Shown: positions 51,489 to 61,143, numbered from the stretch's first letter. The stretch is 64,000 nt of DNA from Alistipes putredinis DSM 17216 (GCF_000154465.1 NZ_DS499579.1:310001-374000), one strand, 5' to 3'. Notes: generated from the sequence alone by a model not told the origin. Numbers and translations: made by a program.

Positions 51489-52280
51489 TCAGTGGGTTTC
51501 GATTTTCGCACTGGCAACGCTTCGGGGGAGCGTTTCTCCATTGGGGGTTCCCTCCAGCCCGTCTTTCCATTTGACGGCGGCATGCGCACCGTCGCAATAG
51601 GGCTTGTTGCGGGAGTGTCCGCAGCGGCAGAGCACTACCCTGTTCCGAACTTCGAAGGTTCGGCCGTCTTCGCGTTGGATGCGGATCCCGCCGCGTACCC
51701 AGAGTCCTCCGCTGGCGCCGATCGCCGGGTCTTCGATCAATCCCAGGCTGGGTTCGAAGATGAATTCGTAGGGTTTTCCCGTGCGGTTGTCCCAGGCGGT
51801 CAGGCGGGCGCTCGGACACATCGAAGCTTCGCGGACGGCCAGCTTGCGGGACTGCGAATCGCCGGATGCGGCCGTCAGGTCCCAGACACCCCCGTAAGGA
51901 TGGCAGAAACGGGCGAAAACACAGTATTTTTCGTTGTCGTTCAATGTCACCCGTTGTCCCTCGGTGATCTCTACTTCGTCCATAATCCGGTCCTCTCCGG
52001 AGGTGATCGCCGAATCCCATTCCTCCTTGAGGTGCGAGCCGTCGCAATAGGGTTTGCTGCGGGATAAACCGCAACGGCACAATGCCGTCGGTTCTTTTTC
52101 CGTCGAAAAATGCCGCCCTTCCTGAAAATACCAACTCTCGCCCTCGGAGTCGGGCATGATGAATTGCATGGCCAGCGGCGGGTTTCCGGTGACGAGGTAC
52201 GGACCCTTTTCGGTGACGGTAATGGCTATTTGGTTCCCTTTGGAAGATGATTCGTGGGGCGATGCTGTCTTTTTTGCCAT
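51489..52280 (-). CDS. Double CDGSH-type iron-sulfur protein
   Basis: 263 aa with two CDGSH motifs: CRCGLSRSKPYCDGSH (Cys68, 70, 79, His83) and CRCGHSRNKPYCDGAH near the C-terminus. Each would bind a 2Fe-2S cluster with three Cys and one His. The middle section has further cysteines (CVFARFCHPYG, ASMCPSARL) resembling the mono-cluster Fer4_19/DUF1271 region often found with CDGSH. Soluble; redox or cluster-transfer role is likely but not assigned. Alone on its strand, between nfeD-floA and the promoter-module array. Confidence 0.88.
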   Translation of the reverse strand: MAKKTASPHESSSKGNQIAITVTEKGPYLVTGNPPLAMQFIMPDSEGESWYFQEGRHFSTEKEPTALCRCGLSRSKPYCDGSHLKEEWDSAITSGEDRIMDEVEITEGQRVTLNDNEKYCVFARFCHPYGGVWDLTAASGDSQSRKLAVREASMCPSARLTAWDNRTGKPYEFIFEPSLGLIEDPAIGASGGLWVRGGIRIQREDGRTFEVRNRVVLCRCGHSRNKPYCDGAHAAVKWKDGLEGTPNGETLPRSVASAKIETH

Positions 52281-52458
52281 ATCGGATGCGTATTTTTAAG
52301 TCGATTTGTTACGTTACCTTTGCAAGAATTGTTCCTAACGGAATTTCTGTTGTCGGAAGAATCGGAAATTAGCTGTTTTAGTAAAAATGTCGAGGTTAAT
52401 TTTGCGAAAATAAGGCCATGTTCCGACAGGACCTGTTTGTTCTGTATGTGGTTTGTAC

Positions 52459-52767
52459 TATCTTTGCCGAAGATGGGGTGCGGTTCGGCGATTTTTGCGT
52501 ACAAGTCTGCACGATTACTCTCGCCTTTCCGTATCTTTGACATCATGGTCTTTAGATAGGATGCGCTTCGGAAAACCGGGACAGGTTCCCGTTTTCTCTC
52601 GGCTTTCCCTGTCTTTGGCTTCGTTTTGGATGCTTTGGCTTCGGTCAAACGCAAATAAAATTGCTTTTGCATTAGGCTTATTCGTATCTTTGACTTCGTC
52701 TTAGATACTTCGCCTCGGCAAAACGCGAATAAAATTTGCTTTTGCGCTCGGCTTATTCGTATCTTTG
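52459..52767 (+). repeat. Tandem array of four ~75-bp promoter-bearing modules
   Basis: Five -7 boxes, TATCTTTG (52459, 52532, 52685, 52760) and one TGTCTTTG (52610), spaced 73, 78, 75 and 75 bp. The modules between them are related: the last two share AATAAAAtTTGCTTTTGC and GGCTTATTCGTATCTTTG. Modules one and two match those at 6954-7026 and 6879-6953, in swapped order. It occupies most of the 515-bp gap upstream of the 52796 lipoprotein gene. The final box, with TTTG at 52735-52738 (21-bp spacer), is a good promoter for that gene. Confidence 0.8.
52735..52767 (+). promoter_or_regulatory. Promoter of the 52796 lipoprotein gene
   Basis: TTTG 52735-52738, 21-bp spacer, TATCTTTG 52760-52767, ATG 28 bp downstream. 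It is the end of the last repeat module. Confidence 0.7.
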
Positions 52768-52795
52768 TAACGTTTAGCAAAATTGGATTTTGAAC

Positions 52796-54214
52796 ATGAA
52801 AAAACTTGTGTGCCGCTTTTTATGCCTGGGAATCGTCCTGGCCGTTTCGATGAATCTCGTCGGTTGCAGCGACGACGACGGACCGGTGGGAACCCTCTAT
52901 TTCCCTCGTGATGTTTGTATGGTCGATAAGCCTGGGGGAACGGCTTCGGTAGAATTTACGGCTGTGAATATCGTGAAGCTGAACATTACCGATACGCCTG
53001 AAGGCTGGACGGTGACCGCCGATTTGCAAACGAGCCGGATGACCGTGACGGCCCCCGCAAGTGATGACTCCGATGCCGAAACGGGAGGAGTCCTGACGTT
53101 GGTCGGTTACGATACCGACGGAAAGACCGTTTCCGCCGATTTGAGGGTCGGAATCGGGCGGACCGTCGATCTGACGGGGCGGACGGCTAACTGTTATATC
53201 GCCAACTATGCCAATGCCTACTATACTTTCGACGGTACCGTAAAGGGAAACGGCGAAAAGATTCCTACGGCTCGGGTAGAACTTATGTGGGGAAGCACGT
53301 CGCATATGATCGAGAACCTGACACTCGACGACGGTCGGGTTTCGTTCTTCGTCGCGGCGGATAAGAAAGGTGAGTTTATCGAAGGAAACGCATTGATCGC
53401 AGCTTTCGATGCCCAGGATAAGGTGGTTTGGAGTTGGCATGTGTGGGTTACGCAGTACGATCCTTCGGCGGAGTCGGTTACTTCGGCTGCCGGAGATGTT
53501 TTCATGACCCGTAATCTGGGAGCCGGAGCCGGCGGCAATGCCACGGAGGACGACATATATCTCTCCTACGGACTCTATTACCAGTGGGGACGTCCGACCC
53601 CGATGATCGGGCCGGCGTATTATAACTGTGCATTTGCGGAGGATCATAAGATGTATAATATCAACGGGCGTCTTACTTATCTTGACTATGTGGAATCCAC
53701 CCCCGAAACGGGCACGATGGAGTATGCCATAGCCTATCCGATGAGTTTTATTCTGGGAGTCGAGGAGTCCGGTTACGATTGGCTCTATTCCGACCATGAC
53801 AACGAGTTGTGGGGGGCGGTCAAGACCGTTTACGATCCCTGTCCTAAGGGATGGAAGGTTCCGGACAAGGATGTTTATGCCGATTTTATGATCGGCGACG
53901 ATCATGACCAGGAGCAAACGGAGGCGTTGCGCGAGGCTTACGGCTGGAACCTGACCGACGGAACGATGACTTCATTTTTTCTCGGAGGCGGGCGTCGCCC
54001 TTATCTGACGGGGCTTATCCAGAATGTAAACAGCAATGCGGACGCGCAACCGTGGATCGGATGCTATTGGACCAGCGGTTTGGGAACCGACGAATTGAGC
54101 GCTTCGGGCCTCTATTTTTCGCTCGATACGGACGATGCTGCTTCGAGTGAATTTGTTCCGGCACGGAACTATCAACGAGCCAATGGTTTGCAGGTTCGTT
54201 GCGTAAGGGAATAA
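52796..54214 (+). CDS. FISUMP-domain lipoprotein
   Basis: 472 aa from the ATG at 52796 (an in-frame TTG lies 6 bp earlier). Lipoprotein signal ending NLVGCSDDDG; a BACON-like sandwich (~25-125), a middle beta domain, then a C-terminal Fibrobacter-paralogous (FISUMP) domain (~225-470) with DPCPKGWKVPDKDVY and YQRANGLQVRCVRE. Probably surface exposed. Own promoter in the module array and own terminator. Function unknown. Confidence 0.8.
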   Translation: MKKLVCRFLCLGIVLAVSMNLVGCSDDDGPVGTLYFPRDVCMVDKPGGTASVEFTAVNIVKLNITDTPEGWTVTADLQTSRMTVTAPASDDSDAETGGVLTLVGYDTDGKTVSADLRVGIGRTVDLTGRTANCYIANYANAYYTFDGTVKGNGEKIPTARVELMWGSTSHMIENLTLDDGRVSFFVAADKKGEFIEGNALIAAFDAQDKVVWSWHVWVTQYDPSAESVTSAAGDVFMTRNLGAGAGGNATEDDIYLSYGLYYQWGRPTPMIGPAYYNCAFAEDHKMYNINGRLTYLDYVESTPETGTMEYAIAYPMSFILGVEESGYDWLYSDHDNELWGAVKTVYDPCPKGWKVPDKDVYADFMIGDDHDQEQTEALREAYGWNLTDGTMTSFFLGGGRRPYLTGLIQNVNSNADAQPWIGCYWTSGLGTDELSASGLYFSLDTDDAASSEFVPARNYQRANGLQVRCVRE

Positions 54215-54245
54215 TATCTTTTTTCCGAATCAATATACCTTATTT

Positions 54246-54275
54246 TCGCCGGAGTTTTCGCTCCGGCGATTTTTT
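54246..54275 (+). terminator. Terminator after the FISUMP lipoprotein gene
   Basis: TCGCCGGAG / CTCCGGCGA stem with TTTTCG loop and six T. Confidence 0.9.
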
Positions 54276-54325
54276 GGTATAACAGTTGTTCCTCTTTTCG
54301 GAAGAATTTTTATTTGTCTGCAAAC

Positions 54326-55528
54326 ATGAGAGTACAAACCGGTAAAGGGACCATTCCATGGATGACCGTGTTGGCGATTTGGTCGGTATCAGCGGTCGTT
54401 TCGCTGCCGGGACTTGCCATCTCCCCCATCCTCGGCGACCTGAACAAGGTCTTTCCGCGCGCGACCGATCTGGAGATACAGATGCTCACTTCGTTGCCTT
54501 CGGTGCTGATTATTCCTTTTATGTTATTGGCAGGCCGTTTGTCTGTGACCGGGAATAAGTTCAAGCTGCTTGTGGTCGGACTTGCGGTTTTTTTCTTGAG
54601 CGGCTTCGCCTGTCTTTTCATTAACCAAATGTGGCTTCTGATTTTGGTCAGTTGTCTTACGGGTATCGGTGCCGGTATCATCATTCCTTTATCGACGGGA
54701 TATATCGTGGATTACTTTACGGGAGACTACCGCATACGGCAGTTGGGTTACAGTTCGTCGATCAATAATCTCACGCTGGTGTTGGCTACTATGCTGGCAA
54801 GTTATTTGGCTAATGTCGATTGGCATCTGCCCTTCCTGGTATATACGTTGCCGGCGATTCCGTTGATTCTTTCGGTTTTCATTCGCAGGACTCCCGCTGC
54901 TCCGGAACCTGTCGGGAGCGATGAGCTGAAACACAAGAAGGTCGATTGGCCGAAGCTGGCCGCTGTCATGGGATTTTATTTCCTGGCGACCTTCCTGTCG
55001 TTGGTTATCGCCTTCTACATTTCATTCCTGGTGGATCCGCACGGCAACCGGAATTCTTTTTCGGGTTTTCTGATATCTCTCTTTTTTCTGGCTATCATGC
55101 TGCCCGGCTTTTTCCTCTCTCCGATCATCCGGCGGCTGCGCAGCAACGTCAATCTGATTTCGTTGGTTATGATCTGTGCGGGATTGCTCTTTATCGGACT
55201 CTTCAAGGCGCATTTCTGGCTGATTGCGGGATGCACTCTCGTAGGACTGGGATACGGCATTATTCAGCCGATCGTTTACGACAAAGCGGCTGCGGCGGCC
55301 CCACCGCAATTGGCGACATTGGCCCTTTCGGTCGTGATGTCGGTAAATTATCTGGCGATCGTTCTTTGTCCGTTCATTATCGACCTGTTGCGAAACATTC
55401 TGCACATGCAGGGAGAACGCTTCCCTTTCATCTTGAGTGCTGGTCTGGCTTTCGTTGCGGTCTTGCTGACCTGGCGGTACAGAAATAGCTATGCGTTCGG
55501 GTTGGATAAGTCTTATTACCGGCAATGA
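54326..55528 (+). CDS. Major facilitator superfamily transporter
   Basis: 400 aa from the ATG at 54326 (a TTG 12 bp earlier is possible). About twelve hydrophobic helices in two halves, with a charged central loop (EPVGSDELKHKKVDWPK) near residue 200. Proton-driven uptake or efflux; substrate unknown. It lies between two FISUMP lipoprotein genes but is separated from the first by a terminator. Confidence 0.88.
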   Translation: MRVQTGKGTIPWMTVLAIWSVSAVVSLPGLAISPILGDLNKVFPRATDLEIQMLTSLPSVLIIPFMLLAGRLSVTGNKFKLLVVGLAVFFLSGFACLFINQMWLLILVSCLTGIGAGIIIPLSTGYIVDYFTGDYRIRQLGYSSSINNLTLVLATMLASYLANVDWHLPFLVYTLPAIPLILSVFIRRTPAAPEPVGSDELKHKKVDWPKLAAVMGFYFLATFLSLVIAFYISFLVDPHGNRNSFSGFLISLFFLAIMLPGFFLSPIIRRLRSNVNLISLVMICAGLLFIGLFKAHFWLIAGCTLVGLGYGIIQPIVYDKAAAAAPPQLATLALSVVMSVNYLAIVLCPFIIDLLRNILHMQGERFPFILSAGLAFVAVLLTWRYRNSYAFGLDKSYYRQ

Positions 55529-55533
55529 ATAAA

Positions 55534-55565
55534 GAGGAGAGCCGCTTAAAAAGTGGCTCTCCTTC
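55534..55565 (+). terminator. Terminator after the MFS gene
   Basis: GAGGAGAGCC ... GGCTCTCCTTC imperfect stem; lies between the convergent MFS and fimbrillin/FISUMP genes. Confidence 0.6.
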
Positions 55566-55674
55566 CTGTTGCCGACGTTTTTTCCTGGATCGTTGTTGCC
55601 GGGCGTTGCCGCTTTGCCGGAAACGTCCGGTCGTATTGTGCGCTGCGTCGGTCCGCGATCCTTCTTCGTGCCGG

Positions 55675-57123
55675 CTATTTCCCGGATGCGGGATTCTTTA
55701 CGCAACGTACCGGCATGCCTGAGCGACAGTCTATGTCGATTATGTTTACCTGGTTGCTTTTCGAGAAGAGCAGGTATTGGTAGTTCAGATCCTCCGGAGT
55801 ATAGACCGAACTTTCGGTACTCGTACAGAGCAGGTAACCTTTGGAGAAATCCCCGGACATCAACGATCCGATGTATTTCCCGCTCGGGTCGCGTGTCCCG
55901 GCATAGGTGAAGAAGGAGCTGCCGAGCTCACTGTTCATGGCGATAAGCGACTCCAGATCCGCCCGGGTCGGAAGGTGCCATCCTTCCGGACAAATGCCTT
56001 GCACGCCCTCGATATTGCGGAAGTTGTCCGCAGTAACAGGTTCCCCTACGGCCGTAGCCAGATCGTAGAGCAAACCTTGCCGTTGGATGTATTCCGTGTC
56101 GCTGGATGCGGTAAAGGAGGTCGTACACGGATACCAAATGCCGTTTTCTTCGGACGGGGATGAGGAAACGCGCTTGTCCTCGGGAATGTAGCGCAGGTTT
56201 TCCGCCATCCAGGTCGTACCGTTGCTGAGTTGCCGGATGCGATACTTGACGCCTGCGTACTCCAGCAGGTCGGAATCTTCCGGCAGGTCGTCTTCGACCG
56301 GAGCGATCGCTCCTCCGTCCTCCCAGCCTTTGACGGCGCCGCTGATGGAGGCGTGGATCTTATTCGTGTTGCTGATTACCGCCTCGATCGCATATTCCGC
56401 ACCGGATTGCAGGTCGGTCGCCTGGAATGTTTTGGTGTGCCGGTTGCCGTCGGAAGTTTGGATTTCGAGTTCGAGTGCCGCCCGCTGCGGTACGAGAATG
56501 GCTTCATATCGTCCTGCGGTCACCGTTGGAAAGGGATAGATATCCGTTTCCGCCGAAGAAGCATCGACCTGAACGCTTTTCGCCGAAAGATCGACGGTCG
56601 CCGTGCAGCGGCTGCCCTTCAGGGTGACTTCCTCGATCGTATTGGCGGAGTTGTTCGTAATATCGATCACGATTTTGGTGAGCAGGTGGGTGAATACCAT
56701 ATTCACGGCCGTTTGGCTCGGTACGACGTCCGTCGCTGTCGCTGCCAGCAGGTCCGAGGCTTCGTGATCGGCGGCGAGCTTCTGGTCGGCACGAACGGTG
56801 AAGCTCGCCGGAGCTCCTTCCGCTAGGTAGGGATAGTAAGCCGTAAGATTTGATTTTTCACTCGGATCGTCGTACCAGAACAGGTCGTCCGAAACGAAGA
56901 CCGTACCGTCGAAACGCAGAGGCGTATTTTCACAGTAGTTAGCACCGGATTTGACGATCGTGAGCCCGATGCGGTCCCCGGTGTCGAAATTGAGCCCCGT
57001 AACACGGGAGATGCTCGGAGCGATTCGGATGCGGGATTGTACGGGGCCTTCGACAGAGTCGTTCTTGCTGCTGCATCCTGTCAGCAATGCGAGGCCGGAT
57101 AGGATCAGGAAGAATTGTTTCAT
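55675..57123 (-). CDS. Fimbrillin-like lipoprotein with C-terminal FISUMP domain
   Basis: 482 aa. Lipoprotein signal ending ALLTGCSSKND. N-terminal ~270 residues look like a fimbrillin/Mfa-like domain (ADHEASDLLAATATDV, VNMVFTHLLTKIVIDI, GAEYAIEAVISNTN), the C-terminal part is a FISUMP domain (YRIRQLSNGTTWMAENLRYI, GICPEGWHLPTRADLESLI, MPVRCVKN). Likely displayed on the cell surface. Promoter at 57163-57194. Whether it joins a fimbria is not shown. Confidence 0.82.
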   Translation of the reverse strand: MKQFFLILSGLALLTGCSSKNDSVEGPVQSRIRIAPSISRVTGLNFDTGDRIGLTIVKSGANYCENTPLRFDGTVFVSDDLFWYDDPSEKSNLTAYYPYLAEGAPASFTVRADQKLAADHEASDLLAATATDVVPSQTAVNMVFTHLLTKIVIDITNNSANTIEEVTLKGSRCTATVDLSAKSVQVDASSAETDIYPFPTVTAGRYEAILVPQRAALELEIQTSDGNRHTKTFQATDLQSGAEYAIEAVISNTNKIHASISGAVKGWEDGGAIAPVEDDLPEDSDLLEYAGVKYRIRQLSNGTTWMAENLRYIPEDKRVSSSPSEENGIWYPCTTSFTASSDTEYIQRQGLLYDLATAVGEPVTADNFRNIEGVQGICPEGWHLPTRADLESLIAMNSELGSSFFTYAGTRDPSGKYIGSLMSGDFSKGYLLCTSTESSVYTPEDLNYQYLLFSKSNQVNIIDIDCRSGMPVRCVKNPASGK

Positions 57124-57162
57124 AGCGTTTTCGGGTTAATTGTTTTTTGTAAGAAGTATATA

Positions 57163-57194
57163 CAAAAGTATAAAAAATAATATATTTCGTTCAA
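57163..57194 (-). promoter_or_regulatory. Promoter of the fimbrillin-like lipoprotein gene
   Basis: On the minus strand: TTG (complement of 57192-57194), 21-bp spacer, TACTTTTG (complement of 57163-57170), 40 bp before the ATG. Confidence 0.65.
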
Positions 57195-57310
57195 TTTATG
57201 GAACGATAAAGTCTGTTTTTGCGGTGAATTGGGTGCTTGTGATGCAATAAGCTCGTTTTTTTGCCGGTCTTGTCCGTAAAGGGAACGTCCGGAGGTGTAA
57301 TTGTACGAAA

Positions 57311-57349
57311 CAGAGAAGCCCTTCCGTCATCGACGGAAGGGCTTCTCTG
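57311..57349. terminator. Strong bidirectional terminator
   Basis: Perfect 18-bp stem (57311-57328 with 57332-57349), loop ATC; 14 bp beyond the stop of the split outer-membrane protein gene. Confidence 0.85.
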
Positions 57350-57362
57350 TTGTTTTTTGCGG

Positions 57363-58156
57363 TTACATCCGCAGCGAAATGCCTCCTACGCAGTTCATGT
57401 CCTCTTTGAGCGGACACCAGGAGAGATGGGTGAAGAGTCCGATTCGGAAGGAACCCATGCTTTTGACCGCCCACAGTTTTCCGGCGTTTATGAAGACGTT
57501 TTTCACGGCAAAACCTTTGGCTCCGCCCTCTCCTGCCGTTTTCCAGGGCGCGGCTCCTACGCCCGTTTTCAGGTCGATGGTTTTGACCGTAAAGGGATAG
57601 GCTACTTCGACGTATGAGGAGTAGCACCGCCGCCCCCGGGTATCGACATCTCGCGCTCCGAAAAGGATCGTGTACCAGGAGAGCGTGATGGGGACTTTGC
57701 GCGATACCTGCCATTCGATGCCGGCTTCGATGCGGTGCGGGGAGTCGGCGCCGAAATGGAAGTAGTTGCGGCTGATCTGCGGATTCCGGTCCGAGGCCGA
57801 ACCTTCGTCGTAAAGGTCTTTGAGGTGGAAGGTGATGTTTTTGAGCCGGTAGCTGAGCATCAGGTCCGCCTCTTTGTATGAACTCGACGTGAAATCAACC
57901 GATCCCCAGGCCGCTATCGTAAAGTTTCCTATGCCGAGCGTCAGTCCCGGTTGCAGACTGGGGCCCGCTTCGTAAACACCGCGCCAGATATAACTGCTGA
58001 CCAGATCCATTTCGACCTGAAGCGTTAGCCCGGTCTTTTTCCCTCGGGAAGTGCGGTTTCTTCCGCCTTTGCCCGAAGTGCGGACAACAGAAGACAGGGG
58101 ATAAGGAGTAGGAACATCATGCGGTTGGGTCCCGCGTGGCGTGAGAGGTTTCTCAT
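57363..58156 (-). pseudogene. Exported beta-barrel protein gene split by a frameshift
   Basis: The ATG at 58156 (or 58120) starts a signal peptide (RMMFLLLIPCLLLSALRAKA) and ends early at TAA (58025-58027) after EGKRPG. In the -1 frame the sequence continues as KTGLTLQVEMDLVSSYIWRG and is open to 57363, with a barrel-like pattern (YIWRGVYEAGPSLQPGLTLG, IGLFTHLSW). The switch is at GAG GGA AAA AGA, that is, a G GGA AAA heptamer, where a -1 slip yields the joined reading. Full product about 264 aa. Either a one-base loss in the A5 run (T5 at 58036-58040 on the plus strand), a sequence error, or programmed frameshifting. Function unknown. Confidence 0.65.
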
Positions 58157-58297
58157 ATCGGAAATAGGGTTAATCGGCTGCAAATGTAGCCTTTTTCGAT
58201 GGACTGTGCAACTGTTTCGTCGGGCGTGTAACGGATTTGAAACGGTTGTTTGACGCTTTTGTAACGAGGGTGTAGCCCGGGTGAAACAGCGGCCCGG

Positions 58298-58305
58298 TAC
58301 TTTTG
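58298..58305 (+). promoter_or_regulatory. -7 box of the TonB receptor operon
   Basis: TACTTTTG, 21 bp before the ATG at 58327. Confidence 0.5.
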
Positions 58306-58326
58306 CCGCTGTAAAATAATAAGTGG

Positions 58327-61143
58327 ATGAATAGATTTTTATTGATTGGGTTATTGATGCTGAAGGGGATCTGCACGACGGTTGCAGCGCCCCTTCTGTC
58401 TGTTGTGACCGGTACGGTGCAGGACGCATCGACCGGCGAGGCGGTCATCGGCGCCGCCGTGATTTTGCAGAATACGACGTATGGGGCCGTCGCCGATGCC
58501 GACGGCCGCTTCGTTATTAATAATGTAAAGCCGGGCACTTATACGATCGAAGTGCAGATGCTCTCCTACCAGCGCGTAGTGATCGAGGGGTGTCAGATCA
58601 AGCCGGGAGAGAATACCCTGCCGCTGATTTCGCTGCAACCCTCGGCCGAAGAGATCGACGAGGTGGTCGTGACTACCGTGCGGCGGCTTTCGAGCGAGGC
58701 GGCCGTGATGCAGGCCGTCCGCAACTCCAAGATGGTCGTGAGCGGTGTGTCGAAGCAGATGATCGCCCGCACGCAGGACCGCGATGCGGGTGAAGTCGTG
58801 CGACGCATACCCGGTATCTCGATCATCGACGACAAATTCATCGTGGCGAGAGGTCTCTCGCAGCGTTATAATAATGTGTGGGTCAATGATGCGGCCATTC
58901 CGAGCTCGGAAGCCGATTCGCGGGCCTTCTCCTTCGATCTGATCCCTGCGGGGCAGATCGAGAACATCATGATCCTGAAGTCCCCCGTTCCGGAAATCCC
59001 TGCGGATTTCACGGGCGGGTTCGTCAAGATCAACACCAAAGATACGCCGGGTGAACTACCCTTCGCCCTCTCCTACTCGATCGGGTTCAACACGGCGACC
59101 TTCGGCCACGACTTTCTCTACAATCCGGGAAGCGGCAGCGACTGGTTCGGCTGCGACAACGGCAAGCGCGGCGTGCGGGGTGGTATTACGGGTGCTTTTG
59201 ATAACGACGATCCGGATTTCGTTACCGACATGACCCGTCACGGCTTCAACAACGACTGGTCGATCAAGACCCGCAAGCCGATTCCCGACCAGCGGTTCTC
59301 ATTCTCCTACGGCCACAGCTTCCGCCTGGGCAACGGCGCCGATCTGGCGCTGAACGGAGCGCTCAATTACAGCTATGCCACCCGGACCTTCTCGAATATG
59401 GAAAACTCCCGTTACGGGGTTTACAACAAGGTGGAGGACAAACCCGAATACTACTACAAATATACCGACGACCAGTACCAGACCAACGTCAAAGTGGGCG
59501 CCTTGCTGAATCTGGCTTACCTGAACGGAAAGAATCGCTACTATTTCCGTAACATTTTCAACCAGATCGGACAGGACAAGCTCACGCTGCGCGAAGGCTG
59601 GCAGAATATGTCGTCGCTCTATATCCAGGAGAAAACGGAGTATTGCTACACCTCTCGCAGCACGTACAGCGGGCAGATAGCGGGTGTACATACTCTCGAA
59701 CTGGGAACTCTGGACTGGGATGCCGGATATTCCTACGCCGACAAGAACCAGCCCGACCGCCGCATCGTCAACCGGCAGGAGAACGACATGGTGGGCGATG
59801 CGCACTACGGTCAAATGCAGATCGATCAGAACGAGATCCGGCGTGACTTTATGAAATTGCGCGAACACATCGCTTCGGCGGGCATCAACTACTCCTGCAC
59901 CTTGCGCGAAGGTTCGTCGTTCGCCCCCGAACTGAAGGTCGGACTCTACGGCGAATACCGTACGCGGGATTATCGCACCCGGGCCTATTTCTATCGCTTC
60001 GACACGGACAACCTGCCTGCGGACTTCGCTTACGGCGATGTGATCGACGATATTTTGCAAGACGGTAATTATGGCGCCGACAAGCTCTATATCTACGACG
60101 ACAGCGACAACCGCAACAGCTACAAGGGCGACAACATCCTGACGGCGGCTTATGCCGGCATCGACCTGCCCTTCGGCCGCTGGAACGTTTATGCCGGCGT
60201 CCGGTTCGAATACAGCCGTATGGCGCTCACCTCGTACACCAAGATCAAGGACTGGGACAGCGAAACACGAAACTATACCCATGCCGATCCCTTCCCTTCG
60301 GTCAATGTGACATACCGCATCAACGACAAGCACCTGCTGCGTGCCGCTTACGGTATGTCCACCAACCGTCCTGAATTCCGCGAAGTTTCCCCTTCGGTCT
60401 ATTACGATTTCGACCTGTTCAGCGACGTGAAGGGTAATGCCGATTTGAAAGCGGCCTATATCCAGAACGCCGATCTGCGCTGGGAGTGGTATCCGGCTGC
60501 GGGCGAAGGTATCTCGGTGGCCGTGTTCTACAAGCATTTCCGCAATCCGATCGAAACGGCTATTCTCGATGCGGGCAGCGGCAGTTATACTTACACGTTC
60601 GAGAATGCCGACCGGGCCAATCTGTACGGTGTGGAGCTGGACGTGAAGAAAAACCTCGATTTTATGGGGATGCGCAATTTCTCGGTGGTTCTGAACGGTT
60701 CGCTCATGAAGAGCCGTGTGGATTTCGACGACGAGAGCCTCGAGCACGACCGTCCGTTGCAGGGCCAGTCGCCCTATCTGGTCAATGCCGGACTCTTCTA
60801 CCAGTCGCCCAAACTGGGCCTTACGGTCGGTGTCCTGTATAATCGCATCGGCAAGCGCATCGTGGGCATTGGCCGCAGCGATATGAGCGTGGGCGGCAGC
60901 ATCGACAACGATATTCCGGATATGTACGAGATGCCGCGCAACGCGCTCGACGTGGTGGTCAGCAAATCTTTCGGCAAGCATTGGGAGCTGAAGTTCAACG
61001 CCAAGGACCTGCTCAACGAGAAGGTGCAGTTCGCCCAATTCCCGAAATTCGAGAACGGAGGCGATGTGGTGTCCCGCAAGCAAATCACCAAACAGTTCAC
61101 GGCGGGACGGATGTTCTCGCTGAGCGTGACGGCCAAATTTTAA
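58327..61143 (+). CDS. TonB-dependent outer-membrane receptor with N-terminal carboxypeptidase-like domain
   Basis: 938 aa. Signal peptide ~1-20; a CarboxypepD_reg-like sandwich (~28-112, VTGTVQDASTGEAVIGAAV); a plug domain (~115-245, with VVRRIPGISIIDDKFIVARGLSQR); then a large barrel ending with the terminal Phe of SLSVTAKF. Imports a TonB-dependent ligand across the outer membrane. No SusD homologue is next to it; instead a beta-helix-like lipoprotein (61225) follows 81 bp later. Ligand unknown. Confidence 0.92.
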   Translation: MNRFLLIGLLMLKGICTTVAAPLLSVVTGTVQDASTGEAVIGAAVILQNTTYGAVADADGRFVINNVKPGTYTIEVQMLSYQRVVIEGCQIKPGENTLPLISLQPSAEEIDEVVVTTVRRLSSEAAVMQAVRNSKMVVSGVSKQMIARTQDRDAGEVVRRIPGISIIDDKFIVARGLSQRYNNVWVNDAAIPSSEADSRAFSFDLIPAGQIENIMILKSPVPEIPADFTGGFVKINTKDTPGELPFALSYSIGFNTATFGHDFLYNPGSGSDWFGCDNGKRGVRGGITGAFDNDDPDFVTDMTRHGFNNDWSIKTRKPIPDQRFSFSYGHSFRLGNGADLALNGALNYSYATRTFSNMENSRYGVYNKVEDKPEYYYKYTDDQYQTNVKVGALLNLAYLNGKNRYYFRNIFNQIGQDKLTLREGWQNMSSLYIQEKTEYCYTSRSTYSGQIAGVHTLELGTLDWDAGYSYADKNQPDRRIVNRQENDMVGDAHYGQMQIDQNEIRRDFMKLREHIASAGINYSCTLREGSSFAPELKVGLYGEYRTRDYRTRAYFYRFDTDNLPADFAYGDVIDDILQDGNYGADKLYIYDDSDNRNSYKGDNILTAAYAGIDLPFGRWNVYAGVRFEYSRMALTSYTKIKDWDSETRNYTHADPFPSVNVTYRINDKHLLRAAYGMSTNRPEFREVSPSVYYDFDLFSDVKGNADLKAAYIQNADLRWEWYPAAGEGISVAVFYKHFRNPIETAILDAGSGSYTYTFENADRANLYGVELDVKKNLDFMGMRNFSVVLNGSLMKSRVDFDDESLEHDRPLQGQSPYLVNAGLFYQSPKLGLTVGVLYNRIGKRIVGIGRSDMSVGGSIDNDIPDMYEMPRNALDVVVSKSFGKHWELKFNAKDLLNEKVQFAQFPKFENGGDVVSRKQITKQFTAGRMFSLSVTAKF

